A stretch of 64,000 nucleotides of DNA from Pseudobdellovibrio exovorus JSS (GTDB lineage Bacteria; Bdellovibrionota; Bdellovibrionia; Bdellovibrionales; Bdellovibrionaceae), in the NCBI RefSeq assembly GCF_000348725.1, contig NC_020813.1:124001-188000 (forward strand). Direction: 5' to 3'. Position numbers and translations under genes: made by a program. The notes under the pieces were generated by a model. The model searched no databases and had not been told where the DNA came from. It saw only the letters and a list, made by a program, of their open reading frames with translations. Below, in pieces: positions 35,384-43,017 of this stretch; position 1 is the first letter of the stretch, and each line of letters begins with the position of its first letter.

Positions 35384-36049
35384 TTAAAGGGAAGCAAAGC
35401 CAGCTAGACCTTGCTCGCTGACAACGGCAATTGAATAATGAGGTGGTAAAAACCAAGAAATAGCTTCTAGAATTCCCTCATGTTCTGAATCTGGAGGTGT
35501 ACCTAAAGACTCAAGTGAAAAACACAGGTCGTAGTGCTCTCCGTCGGTCGAGATCATCAAGACGCGCGCATCAAAAATCCCTTGATCACGGAAGAAATCT
35601 TTTAAAACTAAGCGCACATAGTCTGGCAAGTACTCAGCACTAGGTGGACCTGTTTTGATAAAGCTATTCTGATCTAATACAAATTCTTTTTCTGCTACCA
35701 GATCGTTGTATTTAATAAACAAGCCAGTTTCACGAAATGACCAGATCATTCCATAAGAAAATACATAATCAGGGTAAGGGTTGCGACGAGGATTCAATAC
35801 CAGTCCGATGCCTTTGTCTGAAAGCCAGCGCAAAACTTTCTGAGCTGAATCCACTTTGTTTTCTGAACTGATCTCTTGATCGCTAGTTTCCGTAATCAAG
35901 TAAGGCCATCCGTCTGGACCTTGTTGAGGGTCTTCCGTCATGATCTTTATGTTTGCTTCAGAGAAAAGTTTAAAGAAAACTTCATCCCAGTTTTGATTGC
36001 GTTCTTCTTCTTTAACAGTCAGGTGTTCAGCTAGTGTTTTCATTAGCAT
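35384..36049 (-). CDS. Conserved-looking cytosolic protein of unknown function
   Basis: A 221-residue soluble protein without signal peptide or membrane segment. It has several aromatic-rich beta-like segments (GWPYLITET, YPDYVFSYGMIWSFRE) and an acidic composition; the layout faintly recalls SseB-like proteins, which I do not assert. Two ATGs lie two codons apart; neither has a clear ribosome binding site. It is divergent from the BenE transporter gene, and the 140 shared bases contain two palindromes. Confidence 0.65.
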   Translation of the reverse strand: MLMKTLAEHLTVKEEERNQNWDEVFFKLFSEANIKIMTEDPQQGPDGWPYLITETSDQEISSENKVDSAQKVLRWLSDKGIGLVLNPRRNPYPDYVFSYGMIWSFRETGLFIKYNDLVAEKEFVLDQNSFIKTGPPSAEYLPDYVRLVLKDFFRDQGIFDARVLMISTDGEHYDLCFSLESLGTPPDSEHEGILEAISWFLPPHYSIAVVSEQGLAGFASL

Positions 36050-36110
36050 TATATATTTAGGTAGTTGTTGTTTAAGTCAATCGTAATGTCCAGATCGTCT
36101 AACCAAATCG

Positions 36111-36173
36111 CTTACATTGTAAGGCGACAGGGGTTTTAGAATGACGCTGTGGCGTTCTTTTGTTACAAAAGAA
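36111..36173. promoter_or_regulatory. Two palindromes upstream of benE
   Basis: A 13-bp palindrome CTTAC-ATT-GTAAG at 36111-36123 and a 19-bp palindrome TTCTTTTGT-T-ACAAAAGAA at 36155-36173. The second ends 16 bases before the benE ATG. They are good operator candidates, for benE or for both divergent genes. No regulator gene is adjacent. Confidence 0.45.
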
Positions 36174-36189
36174 TGAAGCGAGTTAATCC

Positions 36190-37374
36190 ATGAAAATTCT
36201 TAAACAATATCAACGTGATTTTTCTTTTTCTGCACTGACATCGGCCGTGGTTATTGCACTGGTCGGTATGGCGAGTTCAGCGATTTTAGTTTTTCAGGAG
36301 GCCGCTGCCTTTGGCGTTTCGTCACAGGAAGCCAGCTCATGGCTAGGTTCGCTCTGTGTGGGAATGGGTATTTTGACAATTCTTTTGTCTACAAAATATC
36401 GTGTTCCGGTGATGATCGCATGGTCGACTCCGGGCGCGGCTCTTCTGATTTCCAGTGCGGCCGGATTCACTTTGCCACAGGCCATCGGAGCTTTTGTCTT
36501 TTCCGCTATTCTGATGATACTGAGTGGAGCCACAGGCGTTTTTGAAAAAATCATGAACCGCGTTCCGCAAGGCCTTTCGGCGGCTTTGCTTGCAGGAGTT
36601 CTGCTCAGCTTCACCGTGAATGCGGTCACAGCTTTCAATACGCAGTCGATTTTAATTGCGGCGATGTTTGTGGCCTATGTTGTGGGAAAGAAATATTCCC
36701 CGAATTTTACCATGCTATTTGTTCTTGTGACGGGCATCAGCGTTTCTGCGGCACTGAAACTGTTGCGTTTTGAAAACCTATCGATGTCGGCTACCGAGTT
36801 TACTTGGACGTGGCCCGAGTTTTCCATTTCAGCTCTTTTGAGTATTGGGTTGCCGCTTTTTGTAGTGACGATGGCTTCGCAAAATATCACGGGTTTTGCC
36901 ATCATGCGCTCGTATGGTTACTTGCCCTCGGTTTCTAAAATTCTAACCAAAACAGGAATTCTAAATTTGATCACGGCTTTTTTTGGTGGTTTTGCTGTGA
37001 ATCTTGCTGCGGTGACGGCGGCTATTGCCATGAGTGCCGACTGTAATCCCAACAAAGATCGCCGTTATATGGCGGCAGTTATTTCCGGAGTCTTTTATAT
37101 CATCATTGGTTTTATGGCTGGTGCGATTACCTCTGTCTTTTCGGCCTTTCCACAGGAGCTAGTGATTGCGATTGCCGGATTTGCTCTTTTCGGTACTGTC
37201 AGTGCGAGCTTACAAAAAGCTCTGTCACAAGAGGAAGGTAAAGAGGCCACTTTTATCACATTCGTGATTGCGGCTTCGGGGTTTAAATTTTTGAATATCG
37301 GCTCGGCTTTCTGGTCCCTTGTGATCGGTGGTCTTGTTCTGTATTTGATGCGCCCAAAGCCAATAGAAGCTTGA
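36190..37374 (+). CDS. benE: BenE family benzoate/proton symporter
   Basis: Inner-membrane transporter of 394 residues with about 12 hydrophobic helices. The first 120 residues follow the BenE/YdcO pattern: VVIALVGMASSAILVFQEA, then VPVMIAWSTPGAALLISS and the NRVPQGLSAALLAGVLLSF block. Later FVVTMASQNITGFAIMRS and the AAIAMSADCNPNKDRRYMAA loop are typical. The family transports benzoate in Acinetobacter. No aromatic degradation genes lie nearby, so the substrate here is uncertain. Confidence 0.9.
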   Translation: MKILKQYQRDFSFSALTSAVVIALVGMASSAILVFQEAAAFGVSSQEASSWLGSLCVGMGILTILLSTKYRVPVMIAWSTPGAALLISSAAGFTLPQAIGAFVFSAILMILSGATGVFEKIMNRVPQGLSAALLAGVLLSFTVNAVTAFNTQSILIAAMFVAYVVGKKYSPNFTMLFVLVTGISVSAALKLLRFENLSMSATEFTWTWPEFSISALLSIGLPLFVVTMASQNITGFAIMRSYGYLPSVSKILTKTGILNLITAFFGGFAVNLAAVTAAIAMSADCNPNKDRRYMAAVISGVFYIIIGFMAGAITSVFSAFPQELVIAIAGFALFGTVSASLQKALSQEEGKEATFITFVIAASGFKFLNIGSAFWSLVIGGLVLYLMRPKPIEA

Positions 37375-37417
37375 TTGTGAACTTGACTGTGTAGTCTGGA
37401 CTTATACAGTTATATTT

Positions 37418-37849
37418 ATGACAAAATATCAATTGATCTATCCGATGGCGTTTTATGTGTTTTATATGTTTGCTCTAGCCGCTTTAATGTTCATGAGCCG
37501 CGTGCAGGCTTTGAAAAAAAGAGAAGTGGGATTTGGGTACTTTAAAACTTACAGTGGAAGCAACCCGCAAGAAAAAATGTTAGTGATTGGCCGTCACTAT
37601 GATAACCAATTCCAAGTGCCGATACTGTTCTTGGCTACTTGTGCTGTCTTTATGGCTTTAGATCAAGCGAGCTATTTTACGCTTATTCTAGCTTGGGGAT
37701 TTGTTTTAAGCCGCTTAGGACATTCGTGGATTCATCTGGGCAGCAACAATGTAAAAAACCGCGCTGCCTTTTTTGGTTTAGGATGGTTTATTATTTTAGT
37801 GATGTGGGGCCAACTGATCTGGCAAGCTCTGATGCCAGAACTTGCCTAA
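37418..37849 (+). CDS. MAPEG family membrane protein
   Basis: A 143-residue four-helix membrane protein of the eicosanoid/glutathione family. Helix 1 is YPMAFYVFYMFALAALMFMSR; the cytosolic loop carries ERxP-like RHYDNQFQVPILF, followed by SRLGHSWIHLGSNNVKNRA, typical of bacterial MAPEG. No ribosome binding site precedes the ATG; a TTGACT (37383-37388) and TACAGT (37405-37410) pair would place the transcript start next to the ATG, so the mRNA may be leaderless. It ends in a 4-base overlap with the convergent GST gene. Confidence 0.88.
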   Translation: MTKYQLIYPMAFYVFYMFALAALMFMSRVQALKKREVGFGYFKTYSGSNPQEKMLVIGRHYDNQFQVPILFLATCAVFMALDQASYFTLILAWGFVLSRLGHSWIHLGSNNVKNRAAFFGLGWFIILVMWGQLIWQALMPELA

Positions 37850-38499
37850 AATCCACAGACGTTGAGACCCTTCGCTGTTAACGGGCGGGCTTGAATACGT
37901 TCAAGCCATGCCGTGATGTTGGTGAAAGAGTTAATATCTAAAACATCCGCCGCTTGATAGTGGTTAATCAAGCAAAGCACCCAAGGAAAAGTCGCCATAT
38001 CCGCAATGGTATAAGTTTCTCCGACAAGAAACGTGCGACCCTCAAGGCGTTTATTCAAAACGCCTAAAATGCGTTTACTTTCTGTTTTGTATCGTTCAAC
38101 AGGATAAGGGTGATCGCATTTCTCTTTTGCATATTTAAAGAAGTGGCCAAATTGTCCGAACATAGGGCCGACTCCACCCACTTGGAAGAAAAGCCATTGC
38201 AGAGTCTCACTTTGTAATCTTGGGTCTTCGGGAAGAAACTTTCCTGATTTACGAGCTAAATAAAGTAAAATCGCACCGGATTCCATAATGGCTAATGGTT
38301 TCCCGTCATCAGATACAGGGTCCACAATGGCAGGAATTTTAGAGTTGGGATTGATCTTGATAAACTCTTCACTGAATTGTGCACCCTTCGTGATGTCGAT
38401 CGTGTGTGCATCATAAGGCAGTTGCATTTCTTCTAGGGCAACTGAGACTTTTTGTCCGTTTGGCGTCGCAAATGAATAAAGCTGAATTTTTTGTGCCAT
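37846..38499 (-). CDS. Glutathione S-transferase family protein
   Basis: A 217-residue cytosolic protein. N-terminal thioredoxin-like domain: YSFATPNGQKVSVALEEM, INPNSKIPAIVD with the cis-Pro, and MESGAILLYLARK for glutathione gamma-Glu binding. The C-terminal helical domain contains YTIADMATFPWVLCL. It resembles YghU/Nu-class or Ure2p-like bacterial GSTs. gshA at 60258 would supply glutathione. A perfect AAGGAG precedes the ATG, and a strong palindromic site sits directly upstream. Confidence 0.92.
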   Translation of the reverse strand: MAQKIQLYSFATPNGQKVSVALEEMQLPYDAHTIDITKGAQFSEEFIKINPNSKIPAIVDPVSDDGKPLAIMESGAILLYLARKSGKFLPEDPRLQSETLQWLFFQVGGVGPMFGQFGHFFKYAKEKCDHPYPVERYKTESKRILGVLNKRLEGRTFLVGETYTIADMATFPWVLCLINHYQAADVLDINSFTNITAWLERIQARPLTAKGLNVCGF

Positions 38500-38513
38500 A
38501 AAAACTCCTTTTT

Positions 38514-38548
38514 AATGTACCTATACTAAGTACATTATGAATGTACTT
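38514..38548. promoter_or_regulatory. Operator-like inverted repeats upstream of the GST gene
   Basis: A perfect inverted repeat AAGTACATT-ATG-AATGTACTT (38528-38548), plus a third half-site AATGTAC at 38514-38520, so half-sites recur with regular spacing. The cluster lies 15-50 bases before the GST ATG and overlaps the likely -10 (TAGTAT on the minus strand). This is the layout of a dimeric-regulator operator. Confidence 0.65.
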
Positions 38549-38569
38549 AGGGGTTCGTCACGAATTGAC

Positions 38570-39640
38570 TTATCTTGTTACAAGAAAATCTGTGGTCATC
38601 ATGGTTTGGCCATTGATGATCACCTCCACTTTATGAAGTCCGGCGTTGTGCTGGCGTGTGGTCATTTGGCGTAAAGAATGACGGCGGCTTATTTTATGGT
38701 CGCCTTTAGCAACTGATTTTTCTGAAATTTTGAAAACCTTCTTCGAGTAACTGCCATTTTTCTTCAAATAGTGAATGGCATATTCAAGGCGTAGTGTCTG
38801 TGGAGTTTTATTTAATATAATAAAGGAAAATTCGAAAGAAGAACCAATCGCATTTTTCTTTTTAACCACAGAGAGCTGTGCGACCTGCACATTTTTGGCT
38901 GCCGCCACACCAAAAAGTTTTAAAGCCCTTTGGTCGCCACGCTTAAGCAAAGTTCTTAAGGCATGCTTCAAAATCCAATCTGTGTGAGCACTTTGTCCAA
39001 TCCATTTTTTCGCTAAGGACAGGGCTAGATCAGGATGGTCTTTAGAAATATCGTTCAGATGATTGGCGACACTTTTGCGAACATACAAAGATTCATCTGC
39101 TTTTAGCTGTTCTAAAATAGCAAGCGTCGGCGTTGGATCTTTTACAAACTCGCGGAGTTTAAATGACCAAGGTAAACGCGGACGTGAGCCCTCTGAAGAC
39201 AGGCGTCGAATATGTTCATCTGAATCGCGCGACCACTTTTGCAAAACCTTCATCAGACGAACAGGGTCTTTTTCGATAAAAGGACGAATGGCAAACTCTG
39301 CTGAAGAAAAAGGAGTAAAAAATTTCAAGGCCTCAAGCGACGTGGTCACATCCTCTTGTCCGTAAACCTCAACAAAATCGGGAAAGATCAACCCAGCTAA
39401 ACCGCGATGTTTGGGGGCTGCTTTTTTTAGGATATCAATTTGCTGAGGATAGGGCGCCGAGATATTACGGCCGAGCTCTGTCGAAACTAAACGGATGCGC
39501 TCTTTTAATTCCAATTTAGACAGTTGAGGCTGTACAGAGTTCAGAAATCCTTTTCCATTAAATTTCTTGCTGGCAGAGGATAAATCAGAACTCAGCGATT
39601 TTAGAAAGGACATATCAATATAGTTTTTTAATGAGCTCAT
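38570..39640 (-). CDS. AlkC-like DNA alkylation repair protein
   Basis: Probable HEAT-like-repeat DNA glycosylase for alkylated bases. The start is set at the ATG at 39638-39640, giving MSSLKNYIDMSFLKSLSSDL, which matches the LKN-x-x-D opening of AlkC proteins; the frame upstream lacks family sequence and runs toward the divergent gene. The middle has HEAT-type helices (SLYVRKSVANHLNDISKDHPD, TDWILKHALRTLLKRGDQ). The last 90 residues (SSFEFSFIILNKTPQTLRLEYAI onward) are the Ig-like C-terminal domain seen in AlkC but not AlkD. Length 356 fits. Confidence 0.82.
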   Translation of the reverse strand: MSSLKNYIDMSFLKSLSSDLSSASKKFNGKGFLNSVQPQLSKLELKERIRLVSTELGRNISAPYPQQIDILKKAAPKHRGLAGLIFPDFVEVYGQEDVTTSLEALKFFTPFSSAEFAIRPFIEKDPVRLMKVLQKWSRDSDEHIRRLSSEGSRPRLPWSFKLREFVKDPTPTLAILEQLKADESLYVRKSVANHLNDISKDHPDLALSLAKKWIGQSAHTDWILKHALRTLLKRGDQRALKLFGVAAAKNVQVAQLSVVKKKNAIGSSFEFSFIILNKTPQTLRLEYAIHYLKKNGSYSKKVFKISEKSVAKGDHKISRRHSLRQMTTRQHNAGLHKVEVIINGQTMMTTDFLVTR

Positions 39641-39806
39641 GCTTTGTTGTAGCATTAAAGTTCTGCAATGCGAAGATGAAAGACGCTCCAAAAAAGTCCA
39701 GTTAGACACAGTTGTTGAAAACGCAATGAGAACAAAATCAGCAAACCTTGACGTCTGAGTGCCGACCTCGTTAACGTTTTGCTGATCACTTAAACGGAGG
39801 ATTTTT

Positions 39807-40652
39807 ATGGGCATGAAAGCCGTATTGACAGCAGTTGTTTCGTTAACTTTATTCGCTACCTCAGCACAGGCCAATATGTTGTTGAAGGATGTAGGAATCA
39901 TCGGATTGATGTCCCATGATATCTTTGCTTGGGATCGTCCAAACGAAGTGAATACAGAAAATGGTCGTTTAGATTTAAGTACGATCTTTGATTATGATGG
40001 TGGAAAACTTTGGGAAAGCGGTGGAAATCCAAAGAACGCTGAAAATGCTCCTGTGTACACAGTGACAATGGATTTAGTCGATTTCTATAAAGCTCGTTTA
40101 GCCGCAGGCGATAATGCAGTTCAAGCTCGTCAAGCGACAGTTGTACGTTTCCATGCAATCGTTATAGAAAGCTACACACGTGTGATGTCAGTGACGTTAC
40201 CAAACCAAATATCATCTGAGCTTCCAAACAACACAGAGCAAGCGGCTTTGCGTGCGATGCATGATATTTTACCGGGCCGTATCGAGTTATTTGATCGCAT
40301 TGGCCGCAAAGAATTAGTTTTAACAAATTTCTTTACTGCGAAGACAAGATTGAATGAAAAAGAGATGAACCAACAGTTAAGAAACTTCGATGGTGACTAC
40401 GATGCAGAGTACAAACGCATTGAAATTCCATTTACAGGAAAAGTGATTAACTTGATGGACATCGATCGTGAATTTATCGAAAAATTTAGTCCGTATCGTC
40501 AAAGCGAAATGCTGGCTGATTTGGCCGCAGTAGGGCGCGCAGAAAAATCAATGCAGCAAGTTCACTTTGCGTCTCACTTAACAGACTTGTTTTCTAAAGC
40601 TTTCTGTTCAAAAGGAAATGCTTGGATGCCTCAAGAGATTCCTTGCCACTAA
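39807..40652 (+). CDS. Secreted protein of unknown function
   Basis: A 281-residue protein with a signal peptide (cleavage after SAQA) and a GGAGGA site before the ATG. The mature part mixes helices and Asp-rich stretches (LDLSTIFDYDGGKLWES); two cysteines close to the C-terminus may pair. No family recognised. A TTGACG hexamer at 39748-39753 could be the -35 of its promoter. It overlaps the convergent Vps62-like gene by 4 bases. Confidence 0.75.
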   Translation: MGMKAVLTAVVSLTLFATSAQANMLLKDVGIIGLMSHDIFAWDRPNEVNTENGRLDLSTIFDYDGGKLWESGGNPKNAENAPVYTVTMDLVDFYKARLAAGDNAVQARQATVVRFHAIVIESYTRVMSVTLPNQISSELPNNTEQAALRAMHDILPGRIELFDRIGRKELVLTNFFTAKTRLNEKEMNQQLRNFDGDYDAEYKRIEIPFTGKVINLMDIDREFIEKFSPYRQSEMLADLAAVGRAEKSMQQVHFASHLTDLFSKAFCSKGNAWMPQEIPCH

Positions 40653-42055
40653 TTTAGATTCATATCAAACATAGGGGCGTTCGGATCAGCGTAGCTAAAG
40701 TAATCCTCTTCACGATCAGTAAATGGAGGAAAGCTGGCATTTGTTGGTCCTAGAACGTCCACTGTAGATCCCGAAAAGGCCAATATTCCCCGTGCGCTTC
40801 GACAATCACTGGTAACTGTTCCAATGTTGAGATTTTCCAATTTGTACGAATAGCTGTCAGATGTTCTATCGAAGTTTTCGATAAATTCAGGATACAAAAT
40901 GCGAGTTCCACCTGCTGGCTCCAGCAAGAGCTTCATGTCATTCGGAGCCAAAACAGCATACAGGCCTTCTTTCGGGTAAATTCCATGGGAGCCTAACGCC
41001 ACAGCGGGAACGGGGCGCTCTCCGATTTTATTAACCAGGGGCCAATTCACATAAACACGGCCTGTTTGCCATTTTTGTAAAACGCGGCCGGACTTATTCA
41101 GTTGTCCCATGGTTTGATTCGGAAGGTGGGCTCCATAAAAAACCATCAGAGGTTGTAAGCTCGTCGAGCGTAGCACCACCGTCATACTTTCGCGATCAAA
41201 GATATGAGCAGGCAAAGCATCTTTGGTTTCAGTGCCATTTTTAGAGTCGTAGGTATAGAAGAAATGATAGTTGATGTAGATTTCTTTCCAACGTGGATTT
41301 TCGAAAATCGAATAGTAAACAGTTGCATGACCATTGCCATAGCGGCGTTTCAATGCGGTATTAGCCGCACGCGAAAGACCAGATTTTAACACCGCATTCG
41401 AGTGTCCATAGAAAGGAAGAATACTTAAAAGGTCTTTGAACTTAAAGCTGATATCAAGATGAGCGGATTTAAATAAAGAAAAGAAAGAGCCACTTTTTTT
41501 CGCGACTAGACGAAACGGCTCTTCAGCCAAGGCCGGATCGGGCTCTACTTGGTTCGTTAGATACTCGAGTGAAACTGGAAAATAACGTTCATCATTATGA
41601 AAATTCACAACCGGAGCATACTTACGGGCTAATGCTTCTTTGTCAGATTCACTTAAGAAAATTTCGTTGTTGGAAATTGAAAAGACTTTCTGTGTCCAAA
41701 CAGGACTGTTTTCCTTTTCAAAAATACTGAAAAGATAGGTTCCCGTTTTATGAACGGGAATGGTCAAACGTGTTTGGGCTGGTCCCACCTGACCAGTTGC
41801 AATCAACTCGTCTGCGGTATTGCGATTTTCTTTTGAGCCACGAAAGATAACTTTATATTTATATCCGCCAGCGGCGTCTCCGAAAGCTTTTTCAAAGTCT
41901 CCGAGGTCCACAGTGATTCGTTCAGCCGTATTTTCTAAAACAGTAAAAAGTGGAGGGAGTGCAGAATCTGTTGTCGGACACTGTTGCGCCTGAGCCCCTG
42001 TACTCATAAGTGCGGTTGACGTAAAGATTAAAAAAACAATAAGACGAAAACTCAT
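40649..42055 (-). CDS. Secreted Vps62-like protein
   Basis: A 468-residue protein with a signal peptide (cleavage after GAQA). Residues about 30-130 form an Ig-like N-terminal domain. From about 150 the sequence follows Vps62-type proteins: ALARKYAPVVNFHNDERYFPVSLEYL, later WKEIYINYHFFYTYDS, HIFDRESMTVVL, and VPAVALGSHGIYP. That family is fungal and bacterial and of unknown biochemical role. ATG at 42053-42055 is preferred to the adjacent GTG. It lies 17 bases after the small secreted-protein gene, as a two-gene operon. Confidence 0.7.
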   Translation of the reverse strand: MSFRLIVFLIFTSTALMSTGAQAQQCPTTDSALPPLFTVLENTAERITVDLGDFEKAFGDAAGGYKYKVIFRGSKENRNTADELIATGQVGPAQTRLTIPVHKTGTYLFSIFEKENSPVWTQKVFSISNNEIFLSESDKEALARKYAPVVNFHNDERYFPVSLEYLTNQVEPDPALAEEPFRLVAKKSGSFFSLFKSAHLDISFKFKDLLSILPFYGHSNAVLKSGLSRAANTALKRRYGNGHATVYYSIFENPRWKEIYINYHFFYTYDSKNGTETKDALPAHIFDRESMTVVLRSTSLQPLMVFYGAHLPNQTMGQLNKSGRVLQKWQTGRVYVNWPLVNKIGERPVPAVALGSHGIYPKEGLYAVLAPNDMKLLLEPAGGTRILYPEFIENFDRTSDSYSYKLENLNIGTVTSDCRSARGILAFSGSTVDVLGPTNASFPPFTDREEDYFSYADPNAPMFDMNLN

Positions 42056-42072
42056 CACATCAGCATCCGTTG

Positions 42073-42435
42073 TTATTCTGTGACGACACAGTCATAAGAA
42101 GACGCCTGTGCAAAGTCCATATAGTCTGTTTGAATCACCATAAGTCTATCGATTTCACCATACTTGATGGTGTTCGGAATTTTAACTTGTACAGTGTGAA
42201 TATCCTGCACTTGAGGATTATCTAGCGTCAAAGTCAGAGTCGTATTATTCGCTTTAATACGTGTGACATTGGCCAATTTTTTCCCATCTAATAAGACTTT
42301 GTTTTGAGCCACATTGATCGTCAATTGCGAGCGATTGATATTGCATGACACCTGAGAATATCGAAGATTGGCCGCATTCACCCAACTGGCTAATCCCAAT
42401 AAAGTTGTCAAAGCAACAATAAGAGTGGTCTTCAT
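42073..42435 (-). CDS. Small secreted protein of unknown function
   Basis: A 120-residue protein starting at the ATG at 42433-42435, chosen because GAGGAGA precedes it and the signal peptide (cleavage near WVNAAN) then begins properly. The mature part is about 100 residues, beta-rich, with two cysteines (SQVSCN and SSYDCVV) that could bond N- to C-terminus. No family recognised. Upstream of and probably cotranscribed with the Vps62-like gene. Confidence 0.72.
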   Translation of the reverse strand: MKTTLIVALTTLLGLASWVNAANLRYSQVSCNINRSQLTINVAQNKVLLDGKKLANVTRIKANNTTLTLTLDNPQVQDIHTVQVKIPNTIKYGEIDRLMVIQTDYMDFAQASSYDCVVTE

Positions 42436-42625
42436 TATGGTCTCCTCGCACACGTACAGAATCTTTAGTTTCTAATAAGCAGATAGCTGACGTAGCAAAT
42501 CACCCGCCAATAGATATGAGCCTCAATTCGAGTTAAAACAGATCTCAGGGGTTTATAGGTGAACTGGTTTTAGACAGGCCTTGTAAAAAGCACACCTCTT
42601 AAAGGCTTTCAATGATGGGATTCGG

Positions 42626-42654
42626 TTGGCAAGTCTCAATAGTTTTTGTATAAT
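42626..42654 (+). promoter_or_regulatory. Strong sigma-70 promoter of the mrp operon
   Basis: TTGGCA (42626-42631), a 17-bp spacer and a perfect TATAAT (42649-42654). This is the best sigma-70 match I saw in the window. The transcript would start near 42661. Confidence 0.8.
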
Positions 42655-42660
42655 GAACGC

Positions 42661-42755
42661 AATCATTTTTAAGGGTTTTGCCACGTTATACGAATGTGAC
42701 AAAAGGTATTGAATGGCAGGGGCGCCTTTCCAACTTCTACAAGAAGGAAGGCATC
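42661..42755 (+). other. 5' leader of the mrp operon
   Basis: About 95 untranslated bases lie between the predicted start and the first ATG. TTTTGCCAC and GTGACAAAA (about 42675-42705) can form an imperfect stem, and a G/C-rich stretch follows before the AAGGAAGG site. The 42436-42625 stretch further upstream shows no gene. Ion-responsive riboswitches precede some sodium/lithium exporter genes, but I cannot match this leader to a known class. Confidence 0.35.
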
Positions 42756-43010
42756 ATGTCTCTTAAGGCTCTCTTTTGTGTGTTCAATAGAGCATCTAAA
42801 ATCAGTAATATAAATGTTCAGGATCGAGAAAGTTCAGACGGGTTGGCTTGTCCGCAGTCTATTTGTTTGTCATTGATGCTATTTTCATCTGTTTCAGCAT
42901 TGGCTGAACAAAGCCCGATTTTAAAATGGCCTTCCTATCCAGTCAGATTTGCAGCAACCCTAGCTGTCGTCCTGTTTTTTATTATACAGTACATTCGGAA
43001 GAAAAAATGA
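42756..43010 (+). CDS. Small membrane protein at the head of the mrp operon
   Basis: An 84-residue frame with a good AAGGAAGG site before ATG. It has two hydrophobic stretches: about 33-50 (signal-peptide-like, SICLSLMLFSSVSALA) and about 62-80 (YPVRFAATLAVVLFFIIQY), then RKKK. It ends 7 bases before mrpA. It does not obviously match a known Mrp subunit. MrpA here lacks its first two helices, so this could be their replacement or just an unrelated small protein. Confidence 0.55.
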   Translation: MSLKALFCVFNRASKISNINVQDRESSDGLACPQSICLSLMLFSSVSALAEQSPILKWPSYPVRFAATLAVVLFFIIQYIRKKK

Positions 43011-43017
43011 GAGTGCT

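Noticed and set aside
38570-39901. Longer AlkC frame beginning at 39901
   Set aside because: The first 87 codons lack family sequence and run into the divergent secreted-protein gene. The ATG at 39640 restores the normal AlkC opening.
42678-42755. TTG start 26 codons upstream of the small mrp-operon protein
   Set aside because: It lacks a ribosome binding site, while the ATG at 42756 has AAGGAAGG.
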